Positions 24,187 through 33,781 are shown, counted from the stretch's first letter. The stretch is DNA of 36,036 nt from Butyrivibrio sp. (GCA_024694565.1 JAILJR010000139.1:1-36036), one strand, 5' to 3'. The notes: generated by a model from the letters alone, not told the origin. Program-made: numbers and translations.

Positions 24187-24250
24187 TATGAGTTGCCCAA
24201 AAAAGCTCACCGGTAAGAGCCGGACCTGTGAACTTTTGCCAGGTGGCTCG
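24187..24250. repeat. Short palindrome D (core-less relative of element A)
   Basis: The left arm TATGAGTTGCCCAAAAAAGC closely follows the left arm of element A, and the right arm (GTGAACTTTTGCCAGGTGGCTC) pairs back imperfectly. It lacks the conserved core. It lies between the EIIA gene and the peptidase gene, next to a terminator. Confidence 0.5.
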
Positions 24251-24258
24251 TTCCATTA

Positions 24259-24304
24259 AATAAGCGCCAGAACACAGTTCAAACTCTGTGCTTTGGCGCT
24301 TATT
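24259..24304. terminator. Terminator hairpin between EIIA and the peptidase gene
   Basis: AATAAGCGCCA...CACAG pairs with CTGTG...TGGCGCTTATT around an eight-base loop. It is symmetric and sits between convergent genes. Confidence 0.65.
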
Positions 24305-24357
24305 ATCTTCTTTGTTTATACCACTATCTGGCTCAGAGCGTCAGCCAGCAGCTTTCT

Positions 24358-26535
24358 TTACTCTGCTTCCGGAAGGACATACTCAGCCTTGCTGCCATCC
24401 CAGTTAAGCTCGATGATATCAGTTTCTGTACTGTTTCCAACAACATCCTTTATCACGAATGAGTAGCCATATTCGCCTGCAGGAAGCTTTTGATTTTCCA
24501 TACTAAGGTTTCTGGATATCTCCAGTGTATCTCCCTTTCCAAATATCATAGCGCCTGTCAGTTCGTCAGTCTTAGGATAAAGAAGCCTTACTGTAATACC
24601 TTCAAAGTCCTTGAGGGAGAATGTTCCTCTGTCAGGTAAGCTGGTGTTTTCGTTGAAATAGCTCTGTTTCGCCAGACCATATACCTCATATATACCCTGG
24701 TGCTCATCCTCGGCAGGTTCAGAATCAGTTTCTTCTTCTTTTGCCTCTTCGCCTTCTTCTGACGTTGATTCATCCTCCGGAGCATCGCCGGCTGCTATAG
24801 GCATAAATGCACTTGTGATCGACATTACCTCTCCTATGAGTAATTCAGGGTCATCTTCTCCCTGATATTTCTTTTCATCAACGCTCTCTATCACGCAGCT
24901 TGTGTTATATCTTGTGTAAGCAAGGTTCTCGTCATCAATATCCATGTATGCAAATACACCATCTATTGCAGGCCATCTGCCATTGAAGGAGGACTCAAAT
25001 ATACCTTTTTCCTCATCAATAACATGTATATCGGTACAGTATCCCATATCTTCATAAATGCCGTCTTCACCCATCTTGTAAAGCTTGGCATCTATCTGAA
25101 CAACCGCGCCCATTCCATCAAGAATATCGAGCTCAAGATTTCCGTTCTCAGTCAGAGCTACATCGACATCAACTCCATAGTCATCATAGGTAAGATCGCC
25201 TATTGGATCAGTTACTTCATATACCCAGTCAGGTGCTGTCCAGTTGTTATGTACAGCATCAAGGTATGCCAGATAATAAGCACTCTTTGCTGTCCTTGCA
25301 TAGTGATCAAGTTCTCTTTCAGATGCGCCCAGACCATCATAGTATGACAGACCATGAGCATGGCTTCTTCCTCTGCCTCTGATATTGTATGATACTGCAT
25401 CTTTAACAGATCTCTGGAGCTCTATTGCCTCTTCAGATATAAGATCGCACCGTCTTGCTTTTTCAGCCATATCAGCGATATCAATCATTCCATATCGTCC
25501 GCCGCCATATCCTTCAGCATAGTTGATCAGCTGCATATATCTTCTGAAATCCTCGGGAGACTTTACGACCTCTGCAAGTTTTTTAAAGTAATTATCAAAC
25601 GCCTCACTTACATCATCCATTTTACTAAGGTCAACAACTGACTGTGTAAGTATGGTCGTGCTCATGTCATCGTTAAGCTCTATGTATTTCACCTGTGCTG
25701 TGTCGCACACTGCCACACCGACTTCTTCGCCGCTGCATCTGGGAACGTCATAAATATACTGAAGCCAGGCATTCCAGTCTGTACCCCTGCCGGGCTCAAT
25801 TTCTTCTGAAGCAATAAGATAATTGCAGTAATCCTTTGCAGCCAGTGCCATATCGATGGTTGCCATCAGGCAGCAATCGCAGGCAACTGCTTCAAGCTGT
25901 ACATCCGCACGCTTCAAAGCCCTTTCGAAATCCGTCAGCGACATACATGCATGATTATAAAATTCATCAACAATAAGGCCTACCTGTGACCCACCGCCGT
26001 GATCCCACATAACCAGCATATACTTTTTGGCCGGATACTCCTCAGTTGCCCATGAAATGAAATCAGAGAGTGTCTGACCTGATGCCATATTCTGAAGGGG
26101 CATCTCTTCCAACAGAGTAAATCCGTCTTCGCCATAAGATATCCTGTTGGACTTTTTAGGATCAAGCGTAAGACCAAGCTCCTCAGTATGCCAGGCCTTC
26201 GTTCCACCTGTCTGAAGGACAACATTTACAGAGTCATTGGGTATAGTATTGGCTATTTCCTCAAAATTGATTGTTGCCAACCCGCCTTCACTCTCAAGAT
26301 CTGTTCCACAGATATATCCCATGACGGTCCATTCGGCGATATCATCCTCATCTTTTTCTTCTTCATCGTCATCTTTTTCTTCCTTTTCGCCTTCATCGGT
26401 TTCACTATTCTCAGATCCTGAAGCGGCATAGGATGCCACATTCACAGACGACGCCAGCAACATGACTGCCATAAGCAGCCCAAGCAGACTTCTCGGACTA
26501 AGTTTCTTCATTCTTTGTGTCCATTTCTGATACAT
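24358..26535 (-). CDS. Secreted clostripain-family (C11) cysteine peptidase
   Basis: About 725 aa. An N-terminal signal segment (LLGLLMAVMLLASSVNVASYAA) is followed by a very acidic linker (DEGEKEEKDDDEEEKDEDD). The C11 domain has WTVMGYICGTDLES, catalytic His in MLVMWDHGGGSQ (His179) and catalytic Cys in ACDCCLMATIDMA. It is predicted to cut after basic residues outside the cell. A C-terminal part (about residues 470-725) has beta-rich, acidic, unassigned sequence. ATG 26535 is preferred; TTG at 26538 is one codon earlier with slightly better spacing to AGGAA. A monocistronic gene. Confidence 0.85.
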   Translation of the reverse strand: MYQKWTQRMKKLSPRSLLGLLMAVMLLASSVNVASYAASGSENSETDEGEKEEKDDDEEEKDEDDIAEWTVMGYICGTDLESEGGLATINFEEIANTIPNDSVNVVLQTGGTKAWHTEELGLTLDPKKSNRISYGEDGFTLLEEMPLQNMASGQTLSDFISWATEEYPAKKYMLVMWDHGGGSQVGLIVDEFYNHACMSLTDFERALKRADVQLEAVACDCCLMATIDMALAAKDYCNYLIASEEIEPGRGTDWNAWLQYIYDVPRCSGEEVGVAVCDTAQVKYIELNDDMSTTILTQSVVDLSKMDDVSEAFDNYFKKLAEVVKSPEDFRRYMQLINYAEGYGGGRYGMIDIADMAEKARRCDLISEEAIELQRSVKDAVSYNIRGRGRSHAHGLSYYDGLGASERELDHYARTAKSAYYLAYLDAVHNNWTAPDWVYEVTDPIGDLTYDDYGVDVDVALTENGNLELDILDGMGAVVQIDAKLYKMGEDGIYEDMGYCTDIHVIDEEKGIFESSFNGRWPAIDGVFAYMDIDDENLAYTRYNTSCVIESVDEKKYQGEDDPELLIGEVMSITSAFMPIAAGDAPEDESTSEEGEEAKEEETDSEPAEDEHQGIYEVYGLAKQSYFNENTSLPDRGTFSLKDFEGITVRLLYPKTDELTGAMIFGKGDTLEISRNLSMENQKLPAGEYGYSFVIKDVVGNSTETDIIELNWDGSKAEYVLPEAE

Positions 26536-26573
26536 CAATTCACGTTTCCTACATAAAGCTTATTTCCAGCTAA

Positions 26574-26608
26574 CAACTATTTTAATATTTTGTGTTTAAT
26601 AATAGTTG
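26574..26608. promoter_or_regulatory. Inverted repeat CAACTATT / AATAGTTG upstream of the peptidase gene
   Basis: A perfect eight-base inverted repeat with a 19-base AT-rich spacer lies about 40 bases before the start codon, where the promoter should be. It is a possible operator. No good -35/-10 pair stands out. Confidence 0.35.
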
Positions 26609-26655
26609 GAATTTCGAGTATTTTCATAATAGTTTAATAAACACTTTACCTTTTT

Positions 26656-26841
26656 GAAGCTTTTTATCTCAGATAGTCGCCACTGCCCTCCCCCTGGTAA
26701 AAGCCACGGAGCTGACATCTTCATCGATGGGGCTTTCTCTGAGTGAAGATGATCAGGGCATTCAGCAGATATATAAGTCGATTGAAGACCGTGCGAAAAT
26801 TCAGAATAAGCCGCAGCACAGGCTCATATTTCTCAAAAATA
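26656..26841 (+). pseudogene. Possible gene remnant (no start, no known family)
   Basis: After an in-frame TGA the plus strand reads about 60 codons of protein-like sequence (ALPLVKATELTSSSMGLSL, then SEDDQGIQQIYKSIEDRAKI, QNKPQHRLIFLKN) before running into a terminator. There is no RBS at its only Met. This could be a decayed gene tail or chance. The rest of 26609-26655 shows nothing. Confidence 0.2.
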
Positions 26842-26883
26842 AAAAAGGGTGTCGTTCACGGGATTGCTCCCCAAACGACACCC
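26842..26883 (-). terminator. Intrinsic terminator of the DUF6465-like gene
   Basis: GGGTGTCGTT (26847-26856) pairs with AACGACACCC (26874-26883). On the minus strand it is followed by TTTTTTATTTTT. It lies 34 bases after the stop codon. Confidence 0.85.
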
Positions 26884-26916
26884 TTCATTTAATCAATTGT
26901 CAGATTCCCTGTAGAT

Positions 26917-27543
26917 TTAAAGATCGAAGTCTCCGCTGACGCCATCGATCACAAAGTATACTTTGTACTCTTCGGGCTTGACATACAGCTCAAGATTCTT
27001 GATCTTGTCTGCATCACCACCCATGTCGAACTGGTATTTATTCCTGGCATCCTGAACAAGTGCATCATATGATACGCTTTTCTCACCAAACTGCAGCTCA
27101 ATATTTACCGCTACGGAAGGCTCTGCGCTCTTCTTTGCTGCCGTGCTCTTCTTAGCAGCAGTACTCTTCTTAGCAGCAGTACTCTTCTTTGCAGTGCTCT
27201 TTTCCTCAGTAGCGCCTGCCTCTACTGCCTTCTCTTCCTTTGCTTCACTCGTTTTCTTAGCCGTGCCTGTCTTCTTTGTCGAACTCTTCTGGGCTGTAGC
27301 TGTCTTCTTTGCAGTGCTCTTCTTTGAAGCAGCCTTCTCTTCTGCTGCATTCTCAGTCACAGCTGCCGGCTCTTTTTCTTCAGCTATTTCAACAACAGCT
27401 ACTTTCTTTCTGGTCTTCTTTGCAGCTTTCTTTTCTACGTCATCCAAGATGTCTTTCTTTGCTTTTGCCCCAATAGAAATGGCCGCTGCTGCTAATAATG
27501 CTTCTTTCTTTGTTTCTGCAATTACCTTTTTTGGACGTGGCAT
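26917..27543 (-). CDS. Lys/Ala-rich protein with a C-terminal DUF6465-like domain
   Basis: 208 aa. The start region (MPRPKKVIAETKKEALLAAAA) and a long Lys-Ala-Thr-Ser tract with repeated STAAKK units (about residues 60-140) resemble histone-H1-like DNA-binding tails. The C-terminal 65 residues (VNIELQFGEKSVSYDALVQDARNKY...KNLELYVKPEEYKVYFVIDG) form a compact domain found in many Lachnospiraceae proteins and called DUF6465, from memory. A nucleoid-associated or structural role is inference from the basic tail. ATG 27543 is chosen because AGGAG is nine bases upstream; the earlier ATG at 27552 overlaps it. A TGGTATAAT extended -10 lies at 27588-27596. Confidence 0.75.
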   Translation of the reverse strand: MPRPKKVIAETKKEALLAAAAISIGAKAKKDILDDVEKKAAKKTRKKVAVVEIAEEKEPAAVTENAAEEKAASKKSTAKKTATAQKSSTKKTGTAKKTSEAKEEKAVEAGATEEKSTAKKSTAAKKSTAAKKSTAAKKSAEPSVAVNIELQFGEKSVSYDALVQDARNKYQFDMGGDADKIKNLELYVKPEEYKVYFVIDGVSGDFDL

Positions 27544-27587
27544 ATTTCTCATCTCCTATCGAAAAACAAAACATAAGTTATCTTCAT

Positions 27588-27596
27588 ATTATACCA
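27588..27596 (-). promoter_or_regulatory. Extended -10 promoter of the DUF6465-like gene
   Basis: The minus strand reads TGGTATAAT 45 bases before the chosen start, with a poor -35. Confidence 0.55.
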
Positions 27597-27694
27597 TCGT
27601 CGGCAATTTGTGAAGACTGTTTATCCTTTTTTAAGGCAAGATTTTTTATCGCAGGCTACAATTTAGGTGCTCCGGATTGTGCGTGGAACAGCTA

Positions 27695-28825
27695 TTATCC
27701 TTCCTGCTCATACAGGGTGGCAAATTTTTCAAGATTCTCTCTTATGTGGATGTGCTGAGGACAATTCTTTTCACACAAGCCGCATTTAATACACTCGGAA
27801 GCCTTTCCATGATTCATGGAGAAGCGCTCATAGTACATGTTGGATTTGTTCCCTGTCACAGCATGCATGTTGAAAAGGCCGAAATACTCAGGGATATTTA
27901 TGTTTTTGGGGCACACTTCCATACAATACCTGCAGCTGGTGCACGGTATTGTTTCTGTGCTGTTAAGGATCTGTGTTATGTCAGCGACAAGCTTCTTTTC
28001 AGCTTCTGAAAGAGGCATAAACTCTTTCATGACAGCGGTGTTATTGTCAAGCTGGTCTATACTGCTCATGCCGCTGAGGACCATCTGCACATTATCAAGT
28101 GATGCCGCATACCTTATGGCAAGAGATGCAGGTGTGTGATACGTTTCACCGGATGATCCGTAAAAATCATTGAATAGTGCTATCGCCGCATCAGGAAGCT
28201 TTACAAGTGCGCCTCCCTTGACAGGCTCCATTACTGTAACAGGTTTACCATGTCTTTTGGCTGTTTCATAGCAGCGCCCGGACTCGATAGCAATGCTTTC
28301 CCAATCAAGATAATTGATCTGGAGCTGTACAAAATCAACCTCCGGATGATCCGTAAGTATCCTGTCCAGGGTCTGTGCATCATCATGAAAAGAGAAACCG
28401 ATATTTCGGACGTAGCCCTCCTTCTTGAGCTTTTCTATGAAAGGGAATCCACCAAACTTTTCAGTGTTGATATATCTGTCCCTTCCAAGATTGTGGAGAA
28501 GGTAGTAGTCGAAATAATCAACGCCGCAGCGACGCAGCTGCTCGTCAAAGTACATCCGGTAATCCTCTGTTTTTGTAACCCTGAGAATCGGCATTTTATC
28601 CGCAAGAAGAAAGCTATCGCGTGGAAAGCGTTTTACAACTGCTTCTTTTACTGCATCCTCAGAATGCTCCTGGTGATAAGGGTATGCTGTGTCGTAATAG
28701 CAGAATCCGCGCTCCATAAACATATCTGCCATCTTTTTAAACTGCTCAAGATCAATTGTTGCCGGATCATCCGGATCAAGCCTGGGCAGTCTCATTGTTC
28801 CAAATCCAAGTTTTTTCATATTCAT
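27695..28825 (-). CDS. Aldo/keto reductase with C-terminal 2[4Fe-4S] ferredoxin domain
   Basis: 376 aa. The N-terminal TIM-barrel reductase starts MNMKKLGFGTMRLP and has the catalytic tetrad pattern: Asp and Tyr in YYDTAYPYHQEHSE, Lys in LLADKMP, His in YYLLHNLGRD. The C-terminal quarter has two Cys clusters, CTSCRYCMEVCP (about residues 293-304) and CIKCGLCEKNCP (about 342-353), for two [4Fe-4S] centres. This architecture is common in anaerobes; the substrate is unknown. ATG 28825 sits eight bases after AGGAG; the in-frame TTG two codons earlier is less likely. It begins 29 bases after the MscS-like gene and is probably co-transcribed with it. Confidence 0.9.
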   Translation of the reverse strand: MNMKKLGFGTMRLPRLDPDDPATIDLEQFKKMADMFMERGFCYYDTAYPYHQEHSEDAVKEAVVKRFPRDSFLLADKMPILRVTKTEDYRMYFDEQLRRCGVDYFDYYLLHNLGRDRYINTEKFGGFPFIEKLKKEGYVRNIGFSFHDDAQTLDRILTDHPEVDFVQLQINYLDWESIAIESGRCYETAKRHGKPVTVMEPVKGGALVKLPDAAIALFNDFYGSSGETYHTPASLAIRYAASLDNVQMVLSGMSSIDQLDNNTAVMKEFMPLSEAEKKLVADITQILNSTETIPCTSCRYCMEVCPKNINIPEYFGLFNMHAVTGNKSNMYYERFSMNHGKASECIKCGLCEKNCPQHIHIRENLEKFATLYEQEG

Positions 28826-28853
28826 AATCAAATCTCCTGCTAAAGTGGCACGC

Positions 28854-31820
28854 TCATGGACTGAATTTTTCCGTATTATCTGCCTGCGCTTTTTTATCAG
28901 CGCTGTCTTCCCTCCTGTTTATCACAACCTGAGGGAACGGAACATTTATGTCATACTTGTCGAACATAAGCTTAAGCTCACGATTTACAGCGTAACTGAC
29001 AGGGTAATAGTCCTCATTCCTGCACTTTGTCCTGAACTTAAGAATTACAGCCGAATCACCAAGTTCCGATACCCCGCGGTATAACGGACCCTCGATAGCA
29101 CCAGGGATACGACCATGCATGGCCGGAAGCTCTTTTTCAATAACTTCCTCTATCCTGCTGAGCTTCTCGCCATATTCTGTTCCGATCGTCGTGTAGATAC
29201 ATGTTGGAAGATCAGACAGATTGATTATCTGATTTATTGAGCTGTTGTGCAAAACTCTTATATTGTTGGCATCTACATCAATGACCCGGGTATTTCGAAT
29301 ACCGATTTCAAGAACCCGTCCTCTCCAGTCCTCACCATCGATCTTTATGACATCTCCCACCTTATAAGCCTTTTCAAAGATGATAAACAGACCGGCAAGT
29401 ATGTCAGTTACGAGGCTCTGCGCTCCAAGACCAACCACAATTGTCAGAATACCGGCAGAAGCAAGGAGGGTATCCGTTGGAGCACCAAGAAGCTTGGCAC
29501 AGTAGAAAACCAGGCCGATAACCGCTATATATCTGGTAAAGCTTATCAGCATCCTGATTATTGTCTCACCCCTTGAGTTCATCAGCCTTCCTGCCAGCTC
29601 CAGTACCAAAAGCAGAAGTGAAACGGTGAAATAAACCGTACAGCTTATCACAAAGCATTCCGTAACAGAAAAAACATGTACCCCGGTGTTCCAGTAGCCA
29701 TTGAGCAGCATGCGTATAACATCATTGTTCCTGAATATAAAGTCCTTCAGAAGCAGGATAAATGTAACCACTCCCGAAAAGATAAAGAAGGATATTCTCA
29801 AAAGACTTACAATGCGCCCGGCTGCAAGATTTTCAACAAGTCGTCTCTGATCTTCCCTTGTCCATTGATCAGCCCCTTCACTGTCCGGCTCAAACGGACT
29901 TCCTTCATTGATGTAAAGCATTCCTATGAAAAACAGCAGCTGGATCAATATCCCGGCCAGTGAAACGTATATTCCCCTGCTTATGCTCTCCACAGTTATT
30001 ATGCTGACACTGGCTGCTGTAAATATCAGATTTTTGTTCCAGGATTCACAGTATAACAGTTTCTTTTCACCATCGAAAAATGCCCGGGAAAAATATCTAT
30101 CCTGCATCATTTCTTCCGTGATCCCCGTTCCTTCTACAGGCTCGTCCTTGAAGCTCTCGTCAGGATAATAAAGGAAGGTTTTGTTTTCGTCGTCCACTAT
30201 AAAAGCATAGGCATTGTTGCGGCCGCTAAAGGTTGCCGGCAGCGATTCAATTCCGGACTCACTCAGAGAAGCGCTTAAGAAATCCGGCGAAAACAGCAGC
30301 TGAACAAATCCATTGAGGTCATTGTTCTGGTCAGTTACTATCGCACCAACATACCTGTATGGGTTTTCCAGATATGTTTTATCAATCTTTTTCTGAGCCA
30401 GGACCGGAGTTCCGGTGAGAACCTTCCTGAATTCATAGGAAAGATCATCAGGATCCGTTGAGAGTCTCAGTCCGCTGTAATACGCATCAGAAAGAAAGAC
30501 TCTGCCGGCTTTATTATATAGAAGAACATGCTCTGCCCCAAGACTTTTGGCTATGATTTCCAGATCCGTTCTGGTTATCTGTGACGGATTATTTGAAATA
30601 AACCTTGCCGCCAGAGTTGTCAGATTCTCAAGATCCTTATAATATTTATCACTTATCTGCTTCTGTAATTCCTCATTCCTTTCCAGCTGCTCAACAAGAG
30701 CATCCGCTTCCTTCTTATTTGAATCAGCCTGAAGATACATGGCGTACATTATCTGGGGGAAAAGCGACGATGCCACCGAGAATAACAAGGCAAGCACCAA
30801 CAAAATAGCCATTTTTCTGAATAAAAATTTTCGAAGTGATTCAGGCTTGTTTCCATCAACACTATCTCTTGGCTCACCTATGAGCATAAGTGAGTACAAA
30901 AGCTGCAGTGACATAAAGATAAAAGCAATAAATAAAGGAACTGCAGTTACTACAACTACGTTCGAAGTGATCTCATCTGAAGGAATTGCACATATAGTAT
31001 ATACCCCGAACCTGTCGTTATAAGTAATGCCGCAATAATAGTCCACTCCTACAAGATTGATCGTCCCCCGGAATCCATCCTTTATCATATCCATTGATAT
31101 CCCAAGCTGTTCGATCATATAAACCTCGTTATCGCGTCCCTGATCAAAAGCGTAAACAAGTCCCTGGTCATCTACTGCAAAAACGAATCCGTTCTTACCA
31201 AGAGTAATTCTCGGAAGAACAACATCCCACGAGTTGGAAGCCCCCTGCTGCTCAACAAGCTCATTGGCATCATTCTCTACTACGACAAAATCTCCGTTAT
31301 TCAGTGACGCCGCACAATATGAATGAAAAGCTATATTCGCAGAATCAGTACTGACAGGGTATTCGTTCACCTCTGATGCTTCATTGGTCCCTATAATTTT
31401 CTGTATGCTGGCCAGAAAAGAATTATCTCCATCTCCTAAATCACTGATATTAGTGACTCCTGTATCGACCGCAGCATATGTCACGTTTCCTTTCGCGTCA
31501 ATAATATACACATTGTAAACATCCAGAAGTGCCTTCAGATGCTTCATTGATGCAGTTGAATAAACAGTATCCTCGTCGTTTCTTATGTAAAATTTGGCCA
31601 TCTTGGCCTTGGCAGCAATAATCAGATCATAGCTGTTATAGATATCATCTGTACTTTCATTTGCCTGATCTAATATACGTGCCAGATCATCATTCGTCAG
31701 GTCTATTTCCCTGTTCGCATTATGATAAAACAAACGGGACTGAAGTATATACATAAAAAGAACGCAGAGCACAACCAGGACCAGCTCTAAAGTAATGAGC
31801 ATATTTCTTCTTTTTTTCAT
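28854..31820 (-). CDS. MscS-family channel with N-terminal extracytoplasmic sensor (Cache-like) region
   Basis: 988 aa, much longer than a canonical MscS (about 290 aa). A TM helix at residues 8-28 precedes an extracytoplasmic region (about 29-285) of dCache type (FYIRNDEDTVYSTASMKHLKALLDVYNVYIIDAKGNVTYAA). Two TM segments, a second extracytoplasmic region (about 365-590, also sensor-like) and more TM helices follow. The MscS pore and beta domain are at about 780-880: GAQSLVTDILAGLFIIFEKAYKVGDVIKIDGEDWRGRV, then NTRVIDVDANNIRVLHNS. The fusion suggests a channel gated or tuned by an external ligand. GGAGGG lies just before the ATG. Confidence 0.82.
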   Translation of the reverse strand: MKKRRNMLITLELVLVVLCVLFMYILQSRLFYHNANREIDLTNDDLARILDQANESTDDIYNSYDLIIAAKAKMAKFYIRNDEDTVYSTASMKHLKALLDVYNVYIIDAKGNVTYAAVDTGVTNISDLGDGDNSFLASIQKIIGTNEASEVNEYPVSTDSANIAFHSYCAASLNNGDFVVVENDANELVEQQGASNSWDVVLPRITLGKNGFVFAVDDQGLVYAFDQGRDNEVYMIEQLGISMDMIKDGFRGTINLVGVDYYCGITYNDRFGVYTICAIPSDEITSNVVVVTAVPLFIAFIFMSLQLLYSLMLIGEPRDSVDGNKPESLRKFLFRKMAILLVLALLFSVASSLFPQIMYAMYLQADSNKKEADALVEQLERNEELQKQISDKYYKDLENLTTLAARFISNNPSQITRTDLEIIAKSLGAEHVLLYNKAGRVFLSDAYYSGLRLSTDPDDLSYEFRKVLTGTPVLAQKKIDKTYLENPYRYVGAIVTDQNNDLNGFVQLLFSPDFLSASLSESGIESLPATFSGRNNAYAFIVDDENKTFLYYPDESFKDEPVEGTGITEEMMQDRYFSRAFFDGEKKLLYCESWNKNLIFTAASVSIITVESISRGIYVSLAGILIQLLFFIGMLYINEGSPFEPDSEGADQWTREDQRRLVENLAAGRIVSLLRISFFIFSGVVTFILLLKDFIFRNNDVIRMLLNGYWNTGVHVFSVTECFVISCTVYFTVSLLLLVLELAGRLMNSRGETIIRMLISFTRYIAVIGLVFYCAKLLGAPTDTLLASAGILTIVVGLGAQSLVTDILAGLFIIFEKAYKVGDVIKIDGEDWRGRVLEIGIRNTRVIDVDANNIRVLHNSSINQIINLSDLPTCIYTTIGTEYGEKLSRIEEVIEKELPAMHGRIPGAIEGPLYRGVSELGDSAVILKFRTKCRNEDYYPVSYAVNRELKLMFDKYDINVPFPQVVINRREDSADKKAQADNTEKFSP

Positions 31821-31895
31821 TATCCCTCCTGTCAGATGGCATCACGCTGTCGCTGCTCATTTTCAAAGTCCACTGCATTTATGCGGGCAGTTTAA

Positions 31896-32699
31896 TTACT
31901 CCTTCATAAGGAACTCATATACTCTCTTTTTGTAATCAGGAGCCGTGTCAAAAGCGGCATGCCCATATCCCTTGTACAGGTACAGTGCAAAGTCGTCCCG
32001 GTAATCGAGATTCTCCGCGATTTCCATAGTGGCATCACTGTCCAGAACACTGTCTTCAAATACACCCATTACAAATACAGGACAATCCAGCTTCTTTAGC
32101 TCTTTTGACACATCAAAATTTCGGATTGCCTTCGCCAGTATGACAAACTTCTCAAGCTCTTCATCGGTTACAGTGGCAGCTGCTTCTGTAAAAAAGTCTT
32201 TGAACTTTTCATAAATATCACTGGGATAAATTTCCCGCCCGTATTCCTGATACAGCTCGCGCCTGTTCTTTTCCTCTGCAAGCCTGATCCACTTGTCAAT
32301 AACAGCACTCTGCCCATTCTGTATATGTGAGGATGTGGAGGCAAGCACAAGCTTTTTTACCAGTTCAGGATATCTTATGGCTATTACAAGCGATATCATA
32401 CCGCCCTGAGATGCTCCGAAAAGATTCACATCCTTAAGTCCAAGCTTTTTTATAGCAGCCGCAGTATCATCTGCCATGTCATAGATAGAATAATCTTCCG
32501 GAATGCTCATTCTCCTGTCAAACACGTAAACAGTGAAGTCGTTGGCATAGATTTTGCACGCTCCCTCTACTGCTGAACTGTTTCCGGTCACACTCTGTAT
32601 GGAAAGCCCCGGAACCATGACAAGACACTTGTCTCCGCTTCCAAACTTAAAATATTCCATCTCAAACTTATCTGTCTTTACTATCCCTTTTTCTGCCAT
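31896..32699 (-). CDS. Alpha/beta hydrolase
   Basis: 267 aa, the full length of a simple alpha/beta hydrolase. The nucleophile elbow is NLFGASQGGM (Ser97), the acid is probably in VFEDSVLDSDAT, and the catalytic His is in YKGYGHAAFD (about 249). The oxyanion region is VMVPGLSIQS. Cytoplasmic, no signal peptide; the substrate is unknown (ester, lactone or C-C bond). GAGGAGAG precedes the ATG. It lies between the DUF362 gene (121-base gap) and the MscS gene (75-base gap) on the same strand. Confidence 0.88.
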   Translation of the reverse strand: MAEKGIVKTDKFEMEYFKFGSGDKCLVMVPGLSIQSVTGNSSAVEGACKIYANDFTVYVFDRRMSIPEDYSIYDMADDTAAAIKKLGLKDVNLFGASQGGMISLVIAIRYPELVKKLVLASTSSHIQNGQSAVIDKWIRLAEEKNRRELYQEYGREIYPSDIYEKFKDFFTEAAATVTDEELEKFVILAKAIRNFDVSKELKKLDCPVFVMGVFEDSVLDSDATMEIAENLDYRDDFALYLYKGYGHAAFDTAPDYKKRVYEFLMKE

Positions 32700-32820
32700 T
32701 TACTCTCTCCTCGAAAAACACCGGTTTATATCTTACTTATGCCGCCTACTGCAGATCTCATAAGCGCCCGGATTACAAGCGCTGATGGTACCCGCTCCTG
32801 TCTGCATGGCCAAAAAACAT

Positions 32821-33717
32821 TCAGTCAACGTTTATCAGCTCATATTCCTTTACGCCAAATCCCATTTCTGCAGCAGCATCCACTGTATGCTCACCATTTC
32901 TTGTCTGTACACGCTCTAGGAAGTGGTCTCTTCCCGGATCATCCGACTTATAGATAAGGTCAAGGCAGGCTCTGTCAATGGCAATAGGATCCGTAGAAAT
33001 AAGGATTCCAACGTCCTCCATGCACGGATCTTCTGCTATTGCGCAGCAGTCGCAGTCAACAGACATGTTTTTCATGACATTTACAAAGACCATATTCCCC
33101 TTAAAATGCTCAACTACAGCCGATGCTGCCTCTGCCATTGATTCAAGGAAAATATCCTGCTCTGCATGGTTGCCCCACACAATGGCCTGGTCATCAGTCC
33201 CGGTAAGCTTGCCGCCTGAATGGATGTTTACCTTTCCTGCAGTCGAGGCGCACCCTATCGACAGCTGCTTAAGCGCTCCGCCATATCCGCCCATGGGATG
33301 GCCCTTGAAATGCGATAAAACCAGCATGGAATCGTAATTCAAAAGATTCTTTCCGACTATATCGCTCTTAAGATGATTGGCATGGGGAATAGTAAGCTCA
33401 ACATCAGGTCCCTCCGCATCCATCAGGTCGACAATAAAGAAGTCATTCCATCCGTGCTTCTTAATCAGTTTGGTATGCTTCTCTGTATTATTTCTCTCTC
33501 CTTCATAAGCGGTATTGCACTCAACTACTGTGCCGTTTACGTGCTCAACCATCGGCCTCCAGAACTCCGGCTTTAAGTAGTTCTGGTTACCATCCTCTCC
33601 TGAATGTACCTTTACCGCAACCTTTCCATCCAGCTTTTTCCCGAGAACGTCGTACATCTTCACAACCTGTTCAGGTGTGATTGTTTTTGTGAAATATACT
33701 TTAGAAACAGAACCCAT
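32821..33717 (-). CDS. DUF362-family protein
   Basis: 298 aa. The DUF362 pattern is clear: VAVKVHSGEDGNQNYLKPEFWRPMVEHV near the start, SMLVLSHFKGHPMGGYGGALKQLSIGCAS in the middle and DPIAIDRACLDLIY near the end. A Cys cluster, DCDCCAIAEDPC (about residues 228-239), may bind a metal or Fe-S cluster. The family is common in anaerobes and its biochemical role is unknown; a redox function is often suggested. ATG 33717 has AGGAGG six bases upstream; the longer frame from 33738 would start inside that RBS. A minus-strand promoter lies at 33782-33810. Confidence 0.85.
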   Translation of the reverse strand: MGSVSKVYFTKTITPEQVVKMYDVLGKKLDGKVAVKVHSGEDGNQNYLKPEFWRPMVEHVNGTVVECNTAYEGERNNTEKHTKLIKKHGWNDFFIVDLMDAEGPDVELTIPHANHLKSDIVGKNLLNYDSMLVLSHFKGHPMGGYGGALKQLSIGCASTAGKVNIHSGGKLTGTDDQAIVWGNHAEQDIFLESMAEAASAVVEHFKGNMVFVNVMKNMSVDCDCCAIAEDPCMEDVGILISTDPIAIDRACLDLIYKSDDPGRDHFLERVQTRNGEHTVDAAAEMGFGVKEYELINVD

Positions 33718-33781
33718 GATATTCCTCCTTTTAGACAAATGTAGATGATTGAAATCAGTAGATAATTTGTGAAATCCGATA

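Noticed and set aside
27143-27613. Phe/Ala-rich 156-codon frame on the plus strand
   Set aside because: It is the antisense of the Lys/Ala/Ser-rich DUF6465-like gene.
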